In this document: one piece after another, positions 1-11,400 of the stretch
How positions within the stretch are numbered: position 1 is the first letter of the stretch
Layout: each line of letters opens with the position of its first letter
Assembly (NCBI RefSeq): GCF_020524005.1
Contig: NZ_JAIVKK010000003.1
Span: 590,872 to 654,871, forward strand
Source: Microbulbifer aggregans
Lineage (GTDB): Bacteria; Pseudomonadota; Gammaproteobacteria; Pseudomonadales; Cellvibrionaceae
Length of the DNA stretch: 64,000 nt
Reading direction: 5' to 3'
Position numbers and translations under genes: made by a program
The notes under the pieces: model-generated
The model's input: the letters and a program-made list of their open reading frames with translations, nothing else
What the model was told of the DNA's origin: nothing
Databases searched by the model: none

Positions 1-39
1 CGAATAGATTTATCAACAAACGGCGCAAGCGTTGCCGGG

Positions 40-1638
40 TTATTCACATCGTCCGATCAAGCTCCATTCATCCCATTGCTCAGGTTCCGCCTGCGGCTTT
101 TCTTGCGTCCACCATTTTGCGCGATACAGCAAGTTTTCAAGGACGACTTCACTGTCCTTCTTATAAGTTTGCTCGCCTGACCAGTCTGCATTCTCCGTGC
201 AACTAACCAGGGGCGCCTGCATACGACCTTGCCAGTCAACCTGGAAATCCGGCCAGTGCTCAACATAAAGTTGATCGTGAGGAAGACTCTTGACCTCTGC
301 TTTCTCAGCATCAGTCCAACTTGCCCCTTGTACCTGGTGACAAAGCTGACAGGTCGACGTTTCAGGTCCCCATTTATGCCGCTTCAGAAAACCATTGACG
401 GGGTCGTTATCTACATCGCCGTCATTGTACAGCGCGTAAATATCGCTGGCATTATCTTCGCGATGGCGCCACATATCGTGACCCATATTCCATTTTTCAT
501 AGTTAAAAAATGGAACGTATTTATAGGTCAGATAACCCATTGCACTATCCAGGTCCCCGGCCTTTATCATGTAGTCAAAGCCAAGAGTGGCAAACGAAAT
601 GATGTTATACGTTGCTCTCGGATGATCCTCACAGAAAATATTATTATTTTCGAAGCAGGCAGCCTGCCCATCCAGAAAATATTGATAACCGCGTTCGAAG
701 TTCTCCGGCTCGTTAAAGGCGAAGATACTCGCCGGGAAGAGGTAAAACTGCGGATACATCGCAAACCATTCACCAACTTCACGATCCAGTGAAGCTACCG
801 CGTCCATATCCCCGTGGAACTTCGCTATCCAGCGACGGGTCGGCACACTGAAGCCACCCACGGCAGGTGCCAGACGATACAATGAGGTACTCTGAGGATT
901 GGCTTCCCAGTTGGCCTCATGTTGCTGCGCCATCAGAGTTGTACGCTTGGCAAAATAGCTCGCTTTCAGAAAAGCATAGAGCGTACCAGGGTCATGGTAG
1001 TCAGACTCTCCACCTATCCACTGGTTAATCGCGGCAAGATACAGGTTTGAAGTGATGTTATCCGGCTTCGCCAGTACATCCAGAGTCAGCAACCGTTCGG
1101 ACTTGTAACGATCACTCTCTTTGTAGTTAAACGCCTCAAAAAAACTGCCGTGTGCGTCTCGGCCTTCCTCAGTATCAATCACCGAGGAAGACGGCAACCA
1201 TGTATCCAACTGGTGCTGTATACGATCTCGCGCTTCCCGTATCCAAATATCCTCTGCACCCAGTGACCGACTCCTGGAAAGGAAATACAGCGCGTAAATA
1301 GAGTGGTCCAGGCTATCCACCAGCGCCTCACCGGATAACCCCGGATCAGCCGTATATAGATTGGACTTCTGAATATGTAACAGTGCATTCGCCCTGGCTA
1401 TGCTTACGCTATCTGGATTTTCCAGATAGCTGATCAGTAGCTCTCTCTCACGCCGAGGAATAAAGTTCCAGGCCGTATCCGGAAGCTGAGTCTCGTAGGC
1501 CGACATTTCGGTCAGATGTTCATCTGGAAACTGAAGCCAAAGGTCATCCGTCGGTATCGCTGGCACAGCGGCTACCACTGAGCTCAAACCGGCAACAATC
1601 AGTGCGGCCGCGATATTGCTTACTTTAGAAATCTTCAT
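40..1638 (-). CDS. Secreted CxxCH protein with C-terminal CBM5/12 (paralog B)
   Basis: A 532-residue exported protein. Residues 1-23 form a typical signal peptide (lysines, then a hydrophobic stretch ending near AVA). The long middle part matches no family I recognise. A single haem-c-type motif CQLCH lies at residues 430-434. The C-terminus (about 480-532) is a CBM5/12-type module with the diagnostic YRAKWWT signature, framed by C480 and C531. It is the last gene of a six-gene operon, 17 bases after its paralog, with which it shares stretches such as VGGFSVPTRRW/LGGWTVPARRW and WGPxTxTCQxCHQ. The context puts it with a PKS, glycosyltransferase and deacetylase, so it may act on or bind the exported product or chitin. 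Haem attachment and function are inferred. Start choice is firm, although the ribosome binding site is weak. Confidence 0.85.
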   Translation of the reverse strand: MKISKVSNIAAALIVAGLSSVVAAVPAIPTDDLWLQFPDEHLTEMSAYETQLPDTAWNFIPRRERELLISYLENPDSVSIARANALLHIQKSNLYTADPGLSGEALVDSLDHSIYALYFLSRSRSLGAEDIWIREARDRIQHQLDTWLPSSSVIDTEEGRDAHGSFFEAFNYKESDRYKSERLLTLDVLAKPDNITSNLYLAAINQWIGGESDYHDPGTLYAFLKASYFAKRTTLMAQQHEANWEANPQSTSLYRLAPAVGGFSVPTRRWIAKFHGDMDAVASLDREVGEWFAMYPQFYLFPASIFAFNEPENFERGYQYFLDGQAACFENNNIFCEDHPRATYNIISFATLGFDYMIKAGDLDSAMGYLTYKYVPFFNYEKWNMGHDMWRHREDNASDIYALYNDGDVDNDPVNGFLKRHKWGPETSTCQLCHQVQGASWTDAEKAEVKSLPHDQLYVEHWPDFQVDWQGRMQAPLVSCTENADWSGEQTYKKDSEVVLENLLYRAKWWTQEKPQAEPEQWDEWSLIGRCE

Positions 1639-1655
1639 TTTTTACAATCCCGCGT

Positions 1656-3317
1656 TTAGTGAATACCGGAGTAACAGGCACTGTCAAAAGTCCAAACATC
1701 CCAGAAGCTTGGGCTGCCAGGCTTTTGATTGATGTTCCACCACTTCGCGGTGTACTTCGCGCCTTCCCAGACCACCGTCATATCTGCGTTATAAACTGTC
1801 TGCTCAGACCAGCTGGCAATTTCTGAACAGTTGCCGGCATCTGCTTCTGACGCCCCAAACCAGCTGGTGGTAATCTCCGGCCACTCATACAGGGTGGCGA
1901 CACTTTCGTCAGGCAGGTATACCGTATTGATCTCTTCTTCCGGCCACACCCGGGATTGGGCCTGGTGGCAGTACTGGCAGGTAATCGTATCGGGGCCCCA
2001 TTGATGTTTCTTCAGCAAAAAGTTGGTCGGGTCATCGCTGGGATCATCGTTTTGGTATAAAGCGAAGATCTGTTGGAGATTTGCCTGACGATAGTCCCAG
2101 GCCGCGCGCCCGTAGTCCCAACTACTCCAGCCAAAGGCCGGGTTCTGGTTGAAGGTGAGAAATTGTGCGGCCATATCAAGCTCGCCAAGCTTGATCATGT
2201 AATCGACCGCACCGAGGAAGTAGGACAGGTTATTAAATGAAAAGCGTGGCCGGTCCAGACAGGATCGGATCGTAGGAACCTCAATGCAGTGACCAAATCC
2301 AGTCCACCACGCATTCCACCCCTGCATCAAATGTTCAGGCTCATTGAAGTACATAAGCCCGATGCTCGCAGCGTGGAACGCTGGATAATGCTCGAACCAC
2401 TGATCATGCTCTCTATCGAGCGTTTCAACTGCGGCGGAATCACCGTGTAACAATGCCAGCCAACGTCTGGCAGGTACTGTCCAACCACCCAGAATCGGCG
2501 CCAATCGTACTCTGTCGTAGTTGTCTGGATCCTGCAGCCAAAGCTTCTCAAGTGTCTCCGACATCGCTACGCTGCGAACGGAGAAATAGCTACTCAATAC
2601 GAAGCTGTACAGAATCGATGGATCCGAGAAGCCGGCTTCACCTCCGACCCAGATATTGGCGGCGGTCAGATAGGCACTGGTAAGCGCATTTCCCGGGTGA
2701 CGGCTATAGTCCGCAAGCAGGTTATCAACAACCTGGATACGCTGGCCTTCCTGGTAATTGAACGCGTTAGTAAAACCATTGTGGGAAGGCAGTTCTTGCT
2801 GATATACCGGTTCCGAAATACTGTGCTTATGGAGCGCCTGATCAACCCTTTTATAAGCGAATTCCACCCACGCCTGCGGAGATGCACCCAGGTTAATCGT
2901 ACGTTCCAGGAAATATTGCGCATATATCGCATATTTTAATGAATCACCGCTTTCCGGTTCTTTTAGTATCGATTTATTCAAACAATATATAGCTAAAATC
3001 TTACTCAACTGGCTATCAGATGGGTTATCCAGATATGCCTTGAGAGCCTTCGCTTCAAACTCTCCAATTTCAGTCACCGCCGTAACCGGAAATCCGATAT
3101 ACGCATCCTCTGAATAGCTGTTAGCGATTCCAATATATCCATCAAATACAGGGTGGCGAGCGAGCGCTTTTATTTCACCGAGCGGAATATTCAAATCATC
3201 ATAAATAAATGGAAAATTGTAGTAATTCCCCTCTGAAGGAAAACCTTCCACACGCTCTGCATTCGCCCCGGCCGAGAAAGCCAGCATAGCGAATATAAAA
3301 AATACATTTTTTTTCAT
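1656..3317 (-). CDS. Secreted CxxCH protein with C-terminal CBM5/12 (paralog A)
   Basis: A 553-residue exported protein with a clear signal peptide (KK, then hydrophobic, ANA cleavage site near residue 20). The start is supported by an AAGGAG box 7 bases upstream. CQYCH at 447-451 is a single c-type haem motif. The last 55 residues form a CBM5/12-type module with YTAKWWN and a closing cysteine. The body of about 420 residues is tryptophan- and tyrosine-rich and is shared with the neighbouring paralog only. It lies 16 bases after the MFS gene, so it belongs to the PKS operon. A redox or binding protein that targets a chitin-like polymer is the most economical reading. The haem could be used for electron transfer, but a single CxxCH without an obvious axial-ligand pattern is not proof. 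Confidence 0.85.
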   Translation of the reverse strand: MKKNVFFIFAMLAFSAGANAERVEGFPSEGNYYNFPFIYDDLNIPLGEIKALARHPVFDGYIGIANSYSEDAYIGFPVTAVTEIGEFEAKALKAYLDNPSDSQLSKILAIYCLNKSILKEPESGDSLKYAIYAQYFLERTINLGASPQAWVEFAYKRVDQALHKHSISEPVYQQELPSHNGFTNAFNYQEGQRIQVVDNLLADYSRHPGNALTSAYLTAANIWVGGEAGFSDPSILYSFVLSSYFSVRSVAMSETLEKLWLQDPDNYDRVRLAPILGGWTVPARRWLALLHGDSAAVETLDREHDQWFEHYPAFHAASIGLMYFNEPEHLMQGWNAWWTGFGHCIEVPTIRSCLDRPRFSFNNLSYFLGAVDYMIKLGELDMAAQFLTFNQNPAFGWSSWDYGRAAWDYRQANLQQIFALYQNDDPSDDPTNFLLKKHQWGPDTITCQYCHQAQSRVWPEEEINTVYLPDESVATLYEWPEITTSWFGASEADAGNCSEIASWSEQTVYNADMTVVWEGAKYTAKWWNINQKPGSPSFWDVWTFDSACYSGIH

Positions 3318-3333
3318 ATTATTCTCCTTTCAA

Positions 3334-4593
3334 TTAAATGGTTTGCGCAGGCAAAGCACCCACACGCCGAAACCCGGGTATACACAACCCCGCCAGAGCA
3401 ACAACGATTAATAGCATCCCCGACCATTGCAATAGGTATTGTGTCGAATAAGCCTCAATAAACATCCCGGACAAGGCAGCAGATAAAGGAGTCAATCCAA
3501 AAACTGCAAACAGCAGAAGACTCATAATCCGCCCCATATATTCACTGGGTGTGCGTTTCTGGAACCAGGTAATACCCGACACAGATATAACCCCCAGTGA
3601 GAGTCCAATAAACAAAATATAAAAAGAAGCACCGATTAGTGTCTGAACATGAGCGACACCGAACAACATACTTCCTGAAACAAGATCTCCGACAATGACG
3701 GCAATGCTCAATAAATGAGCCGGGATCTTGACTTTGATCGCAATGAGAGAGCCGATTAAGGCACCGACACCTAAACACGAATACAACTGCCCGAAATCGG
3801 TGACGCTACTAGAGAACTTCGCCTTGGCTATCAAAGGAAGTACGACTGCCAGCGGTCCGTGAATCAACAGCGACGCGAGAGCGATGTAGCAGAGCACAAT
3901 ACACATTGCCCGATCCTTAACGCACCAGCTCAAACCGCGCTTAAATGATTTCAGAAAGTTATCCGATTGTTCCCCGCCCCTTGCTTCGAAGCGCAGCGTG
4001 ACGATTAACGCTATCGACAAGACAATCCCAGCGAGATCCACCAGCAATGCAAACCCGACAGAGAGTGCAACCGCATTTTCCGCACCATGACTCCAGTTTT
4101 TCTGTGCAAAATAGATCAGCCAGGCTGCCAGAACAGGACCAACTACCTGAGACGCCTGGTTTGTCCCCATAAGAATTCCATTACAAACCTGAAGCTTGCT
4201 TTCAGGAACGAGAAAAGGAGGGATTGACTGCGCCGAAGTGACCGCCAATGATCCGGAACAGCCCAATAGCAGTGCAATTGGGTATAAATGCCAGAACACC
4301 AGTAAACCACTAAAGATAAGTGCGCACAGACAGCTCAACGTTAATAAAAAAAGAATCCTGGAAAATAACAGAACCCGTATTGGCCTGTAGATATCCGATA
4401 AGGTACCTCCGAATAAAATAAATACACTGTGAGGTAAAGAAATACAGGCCATGACACTACTTAATGCCAAGGCACTGTCAGTCAGCTCCAGTGTCAACCA
4501 GGGAATCGCTACCAGCGTAAAAAAGCTGCCTATTGAAGCAACCGCGGTAGAAATCCAAAAAATGACAAATGACTTGGGCATTGCTTCACTCAA
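3334..4593 (-). CDS. MFS transporter, probable exporter of the PKS product
   Basis: A 419-residue polytopic membrane protein with about 12 hydrophobic segments. The N-terminus (FVIFWISTAVASIGSFF) and the motif region FGGTLSDIYRPIRVLL between helices 2 and 3 match the major facilitator superfamily, in the group of drug/macrolide-type efflux proteins (MefA-like). The start overlaps the end of the deacetylase gene by 8 bases, which suggests translational coupling. Position inside the PKS operon makes export of the acyl-glycan or polyketide product the likely role. This is inferred, since MFS substrate cannot be read from sequence. An alternative is self-resistance. Confidence 0.85.
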   Translation of the reverse strand: MSEAMPKSFVIFWISTAVASIGSFFTLVAIPWLTLELTDSALALSSVMACISLPHSVFILFGGTLSDIYRPIRVLLFSRILFLLTLSCLCALIFSGLLVFWHLYPIALLLGCSGSLAVTSAQSIPPFLVPESKLQVCNGILMGTNQASQVVGPVLAAWLIYFAQKNWSHGAENAVALSVGFALLVDLAGIVLSIALIVTLRFEARGGEQSDNFLKSFKRGLSWCVKDRAMCIVLCYIALASLLIHGPLAVVLPLIAKAKFSSSVTDFGQLYSCLGVGALIGSLIAIKVKIPAHLLSIAVIVGDLVSGSMLFGVAHVQTLIGASFYILFIGLSLGVISVSGITWFQKRTPSEYMGRIMSLLLFAVFGLTPLSAALSGMFIEAYSTQYLLQWSGMLLIVVALAGLCIPGFRRVGALPAQTI

Positions 4594-5479
4594 CAGGGTT
4601 TAGACTGGAATCCAACCAGTAACGGTTTACGGTAAACCGATCACCACCATCATAGTGGCCACTTTTCACCGTCGTAGCCGTGAGATAACCGGCTTCCATA
4701 ACGAGCTCGACAACGTCCCGACTGTAATCGCCATATGGATAGGAGAAGTGGTTAATCCTGCTCCCCAACTTCTCTTCCAGGCGGAACTTGGACTGATTGA
4801 TTTCCCGTCTTGCCTCATCGAGCGTTAATTGACTCAGCCGGGGGTGAGAAAGCGTGTGAGATCCGATAGTTACCAGGGGATGGCGATGCAGCTCGGATGC
4901 TTTTTCCCAATCTAAGGCTCTGACTCTAAAAATGTCATCTGCGCTCACTCCCATACTCTCGAAGAGCTCACGGACATCCGCAACACCATTTATCTGGCTC
5001 TCAATGAAAGCATCAAGGGCCAATAGCGTTGCCTTTTTTTGTTCGCGGGTATGACATTCGTATTGATGTTGTCGCGCTCTCCATGAGAACTTTATGAAAT
5101 CCGTTTTCGCGACGAAATCTTCCAGGATTCCAAAACAGTGATAACAGGTTTGATCGGGGTAACCCGTAACCAGATACAGACACGCAGGGACGTTCAGATC
5201 CTCAAGTAGCGGTAAAATCACCTCATAAAAATCGATATATCCATCGTCAAATGTCAGCGCAATTCGCTTGGCCCCTTTCGGGGCCTCGCTCAACAGTGCT
5301 TCATCAAGGCTTATGAACTGGTAGCCAGCATGCCGCAGGTCGAGAATATACTTCCTCAACTTGCTTACCTGCAGCTCCATGCAAGCCACTTCTACCAGCT
5401 TTTGCTCATGAACTGCATCGGGAAGAACACGATGCAAAGCCACAATATTGGTACTTCCGGAAAGATAGGTGTAATCCAT
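4586..5479 (-). CDS. Cytosolic polysaccharide deacetylase (NodB-homology, CE4)
   Basis: A 297-residue carbohydrate esterase family 4 protein. Visible motifs are TFDDG (residues about 95-99; the catalytic base and metal aspartates), HTLSH (metal histidines, HxxxH) and the FSYPYGDYS block. There is no signal peptide or membrane anchor, so it should act in the cytoplasm like NodB, unlike most cell-wall deacetylases. It starts 2 bases after the PKS stop codon and overlaps the MFS gene by 8 bases. The reaction expected is removal of an N-acetyl group from a GlcNAc-type sugar, which would free an amine. In this operon that amine could be the acceptor of a polyketide chain; this last step is inference. 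Confidence 0.88.
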   Translation of the reverse strand: MDYTYLSGSTNIVALHRVLPDAVHEQKLVEVACMELQVSKLRKYILDLRHAGYQFISLDEALLSEAPKGAKRIALTFDDGYIDFYEVILPLLEDLNVPACLYLVTGYPDQTCYHCFGILEDFVAKTDFIKFSWRARQHQYECHTREQKKATLLALDAFIESQINGVADVRELFESMGVSADDIFRVRALDWEKASELHRHPLVTIGSHTLSHPRLSQLTLDEARREINQSKFRLEEKLGSRINHFSYPYGDYSRDVVELVMEAGYLTATTVKSGHYDGGDRFTVNRYWLDSSLNPVE

Positions 5480-5481
5480 AC

Positions 5482-8400
5482 TTACACCTTTTCTTTGTGA
5501 GCCGGGCGATTGGCTTCGACGGCAGTTCCACCCAAATTTTCGGATATAGCGGCCTTGAGATGATCGATAGAATCCGGTTTGTAGACCTCACTGTTGTAGT
5601 TCATGTATACATCATAGGTATCTTCCCTGATGTAGACTTCAAAATAGAAGAGGACCTGCCTGTTAAGGGCTTCACTGGCCCAGTACCTTCCCGAAACTTC
5701 ACTGTCAAACCACTGTCCGAACGCCCATTCGTCATTTCTTACATCGAACAGTTTCCCATCCTGACGCAAGTGGTCCTCGCTAGTAGAAGGAACGATATTA
5801 ATCGCCACCTGGGACGGAGAAATCGCTTTCATCTGCTCACGAACATGTTCATCACCACACATGAACTTAAGAACACCATATTCGCTATTCGCGTTCATAC
5901 TCCGCGCCAACTGCTCGGCACAGTCATCCCGCGATGTATCCAGTAAGACTGGATAATCCTCGGTAAAGTAGCCAATAGTGTTGGAGGCATCTGGAAGAAC
6001 TGCATCCTGGCGGCGGCCGTGGTGTTGCAAGTCAAACTGGAGCTTTCGAACTCCGGACCAGCTACTTATTGCCCGGGCAATTTCAAGGATTGCGCTGCGA
6101 CTTTCGTCGACATTGGCCTTCCTTTGCCGCGTGATCTTGAGCACTTCAGTGCGACCGTTACCATAGCGATTATTGCCTGAGTTCAGTGGCGAATCTGTAG
6201 ACAGCGGTTCAACGTCCTGCCACCCGGAAGCCAATATACCCTTGACCTTATCTATACAATTTTCAGTATTTGCGTATTCCGCGAGCTTGTGACTGTACTC
6301 AAACAGCGATCCGCCAAACAGTCGCGCGCTTTCTCCTTTCACTTGCGCATCGTAACTTTCAACTATCTGAGACAAGAACTGCATAGCACTCATTCCATCC
6401 ATCAATAATTGATGGAACATGAGCAATAAAACCTTATCCCCGGAGTCCTCGGACTCTATGATTTTTATCTTCATCGGCGACGTATGCAGGTTAACGTCTC
6501 TAATCCACTCTGCGTACAGTGCCTCCTCCTTCAGGTTAACCAGAGTAACCGCTTCAACGATGTCTTTTGCAGTGATCTCGACTATCGTGGCGGAACCATA
6601 TTGTTGGTCGATATCATTCACCACTCGCAGGCCATCATTAACAGCCAGAACGTCGTCCAGTGCACGCATAAATACTTGCAGATCGAAATCGCGGCTCAAA
6701 GCCCGGACAAAGCTCTTGGTCCAGTGATTAAGCTCCTTGTTATCGCAACCATCCAATAAGTTGTGATACACGCTGTAGCGGCTCGGGAGCCAGGGTATTT
6801 CGCCGGTCTGGCTCTGATCTGCTGCTTTAAATTCGGTAGCATCCGTTAAAAATTCTTCCACCAAATGGCCGGCGAGAGCCTTTGCAGAAGAGTACTTGGC
6901 CACCAGCGTACCGGGCAGTTTCATACCCAGTGCAGTTTGCATACGATTCTTGAACTCCATCGCCATCAGGGAGTTCAACCCGTACTCGAATACATTGCCG
7001 GTTGGTTCGATGGCCTCGGGAGAATCCAGGCCAAGCACATCAGCAAAGATTTCCCGACTCAACTGAATCAACAGCTGAGTTTTTTCTTCCGCACCAAGCT
7101 TGGTGAGAACGGATCGGTAATCAATGGCGGTCTGGGCTTCTTCCGGGTTGAAAAACTCGGAAAACACAGTCTTTTTCGCGGGTTCAGGGAATTGCTTGAG
7201 GATCCGGCCCCAGTCAAGATTGAATACGCCGCCCTGCGGCAGACGGTACCGAAGCAGTTGCTCCATTGCGCCCATGCCCTGATCGGTGGTGAGCGCCGCC
7301 ATACCGGCATCTTCCATTCGCTGGATATCCCTGGCGTCCAGATTGGCTGCCATACCCGCATTGGCCCAGGGGCCCCAGTTTACGCTGAGCGCCGCAAAGC
7401 CCTGGCGCTGGCGCCAGTGGCAGAAGCTGTCCATAAAGGCGTTCGCGGCCGCGTAGTTACACTGGCCAGCCCAGCCAACAATTGCCGCAATCGAAGAAAA
7501 GCAGACAAACATGTCGAGGGTCAGATGCGCTGTGGCCTGATGCAGGTTGTACGTGCCAAGTACCTTCGGCTGCAGTACACGGTCGAATTGCTCGTCCGAC
7601 TGCTGGGGAATTGTGCCATCGGCGAGTACACCTGCTGAGTGAATAACACCAGCAAGGGGAGGCAGATCGCGGCGGATACTGGCTACGACCTGCTCGATAT
7701 CGTCGAGCCTGCATACATCCGCCTGCATAACAGAAATGGCTACACCGGCACTTCTTACCTGTTCGATTTCGACCAAGGCTTCAGGTTTGGGTGCGCTGCG
7801 GCCGATAAGAACGACCGAGGTTGCGCCTCCGGCAGCCAGCCAATGCATTATTTCGAGCCCCAAGCCACCAAGGCCGCCAGTTACCAGATATGTGACATCC
7901 GGGCGAATCACTTCCGAATTGATTCGACTAATGGCGGTCTCTGGCCTGTCGCTGAAGGTGACAAGGCTGTCTGGCAAGTAGCCATGCTCCAGGGCACCGA
8001 GCACCGAGATCTCGTTTGTAACGGGAACAAGGCCCGCCCGGGCGGTTAGGCTGTCATCCAGTTGTTTCCTGAAAGTTTCGACGGGTTTCTGGACAAGAGC
8101 TCGCAATGAAATAGGGTGGTAGATCGCAGACTTGTCACACAGTATTGCGAAAAGGTCTTCCGGCAGCTGTTCAGGCTTGGCGGCGACATCCAGCCAGCGA
8201 CCGCCCTCTTCCAGTAATTCCAGTGCTTTGTCACGCGCATCGAAGTCGCCGCGGAAGACTACCGCTTGATACCCGTTGCCGCCGTTACTTTGCCGTGCCT
8301 CCCTCACCAGATCCGGATCATCGGCCGATACCGCGAATACATTTTCAGCACGTGCCTGCGCCAGGTGCTCCGCATGGTGGCTGCAGAAGCAAATATTAAT

Positions 8401-11400
8401 TCCGGACTCTTCTGCAAACCGTGACAGCCCGCGGGTAAATGCATCCCAGTCGCCAGTCACAAAAATACTTGCGCGATTCGAGTCTGTTCGCAACAGCTCT
8501 ATAACATGAGCCGCGAGAAGGCTGGAGGTCAAACCCACACTTTGAATGGCATCTCCCTGCCAGGGTACAGTCCGTTCCGCATCGACGAGGAGCTGCGAAC
8601 GGGGCGCCTGTTCTGTCAGGGCATATACCCGCTCTCCGAGAAACTGGGGATCCAGCGAGCCGGTGACCTGTCCAATAACCCCATAAACCGGACGGCCGCT
8701 AGTGCCAGCATCGATAGCAAAGGTTTCTACACGGATTACCAGCTCGCCATCGCCTGGTGTCAACTGTGGTTCCCGAACGGCCAATAAGCCGTTATTACCG
8801 TCTCTGGTATCGAGGCTGAATTGCTCATCCTCGCGAAGTTCTGTTAACGAATCACAGTTCGACTGCATCACCGCCGGAGTCAGCTGTCGCAAGCGGTTTG
8901 CGTACAGGTCACCATTTCGGCAAGCCACTTCCTGCTCGTAGCCCGGGCCGGCCAGCCACTCAGCTAAAGCAGCAAGCGAGTTATCAATTGGGGCTCGGTC
9001 GAGATCAGCCAGCGTCACCTTGAAGTCAGGGAACTCGGAGCCAAATACTCGGGCAAATCCCCACACAGCAGCCTGCGCAGGTGCCATATTCCGGTCAGCG
9101 GCAATAACCCCCTGAGCATTTTCGGTAGCAAATATCAGTGCGGTCTGGTGCGCCCACTCAATTTCTGAAATCGCCTGAGCAAGCTTCAGGGTAACCTGGC
9201 TTTGCGAGAGGACCTGCTGGTAGTCGAGGGAATCACCAACAAAATCGAGAGCCAGCAGGTTGAAGATATGACTCGTGCGCTTTGCGTACTGCGGCAACTG
9301 CGTCAGACCGTCCTGTAAATTATCCGGGTCGAATACGATGGTTTCGACGTTATCCCAACGTGTCCGAAGATAATCCTCGATCTCAACCGCTCGTGTAGAA
9401 CTTCCGCGTAAAACCAGCCAGTTAGCCGTACTAGTATCAGCGCCTTCATCTACCTCAAGTGCTTGCCATAAATAGTCATAACAAAGGTCATTACTCCCCT
9501 GAAGGCGCTCTTGCATATTACTCGCCTTCAAAGTAATGCCGGATATTTTGACGAGCAGATCCCCGCTTTCATCAAGCAGCGCAACATCACCCACAATTTC
9601 CGACTCACTTCGACTGCGCGAGGTCAGATAGCCATAACATCGACCGGAGGGCGCTTTCAGGTAATTCAAGCGCTCGATAGCAACCGGCAGATAGCCCGAT
9701 TCAATAGTTGGGAAAAGCCCCTGGAATGCGCTATCCAGAATACACGGATGCAACAGGTAATCTTCGGAAGATTTCAGAACGGAATCGCTCGGCATAATTT
9801 CGACAAGAGACGAATCCTTGTCAAACCAGCAACGCTGCACGGCCTGAAACTCCTCCTCATAGTGCAGGCCAAGTGCTCGACAATGCTGGTAAAAATCGTC
9901 CTTGTTGTACTCGCTTTCCATACTGGCGATGAGCTTCGGCAGGTCTATCGGTGCCTCGTCTGCTACCGAGTCCGGCGCATCATGTACCTGACCGTCACTG
10001 AAGATCCGCCACTGGCGATCATCGTTATCCTGAACACGAATCGCGTAGCGCCCGGAATTCTGGTCCAGGTGTGTCTCAACAAGAGTGGCAGCGCTGTCAT
10101 TCAGGAACAGCGCTCGCTTGAATTCCACTTGTTTCAAACTGACCGCGTCAGAGGAAACCAGATCCTTCCCTGCGCGCAGGGCCATCTCGATATACGCCGC
10201 GCCGGGAAAAACTGGCTCGCCTTCGACCTTGTGTCCACGGAGGTATGTTTGCTGCTGAAGGTCGATTGAGCTGTGCCAGATTAACGCGGTTGAATTGAGG
10301 GGTGCTCCGAGTAGTTCGTGCACCGGAGCATCAAAACCGCCCTGTTTACGGACATTTTTCAGTCGAGAGGCTGCGACGTCCTCTGTCTCATGCCAGTAGC
10401 GTGCGTGCTGCCACGCATAGTTCGGGATGGGAACAACCTTCGCAGAAGCCTGTGGATACAGCACTTCCCAATCGATGTCGTAACCCACAGATTGCAGCCC
10501 TGCGATCGCCATTACCGCCATCAAAGCGTCATCCTGATCGCGCTTGAGGGTAGTGACCACACCGCCGCTATTCATATTTCGTTCGATATTCTTGGAAATG
10601 GAGCTAGCCAAGGCAGCGTGGGGCGCTATTTCCAGAAAGGTCCCGTAACCATCTTTGGCAATACGCTCAATCGCTCTTTTGAACAGTACGGGCTCTCGCA
10701 CATTTTCCGGCCAGTACTCACAGCCGAAATCTCCCTCCTTCGCCAGCTCGCCGGTTACGGTCGAATAAAGCGGCGTGTGCGGCTTCTGCGGCTTGATATC
10801 TTTCAGCGCATCAATGAGCGGTGTCTTGAGGCGATCCATCACCGGGCTGTGATAGGGAACCGCTACTTTCAAAAAGCGCGCAAAGATCCCTTCCTGATCC
10901 AGTTTTTCGGAAATTTTCTCGAGTTCGGCTTCATCACCTGCCAGCGTCAACGCTTCCTCGCTGTTGATCGCGGCGATGGAAACCTTGTCTTCAATTCCAG
11001 ACAGATATGGCTTCAGCTCTTCTTCTGTAAGAGCGACGGCCAGCATCTTGCCGAGTCCCTCTGTAGTGTGCTGCAGTGAGCTACGGTGATAGATGACTTT
11101 AATAGCATCATCAAAGCTGAGCGCGCCCGCCACGTACGCAGCTGCCACTTCTCCAGCGCTATGTCCAACAACGGCATCGGGTTTTACACCCCAGCTTGCC
11201 ATCAACTCTGCAAGAGCATACTGGGAAGCAAAAATCGCCGGCTGTGCAATAAATGTGGTATGGATACGGTCAGGATCTTCACTGTTGTAAAGTTCATCTA
11301 CGAGACTCCAGCCGGAGTACTGTTTTAGCGCTTCACTACAGCGATCAATAGCCGTTTTGTAAACCGGTTCCTGTCGATAAAGTTCCAGTCCCATCTTTGC

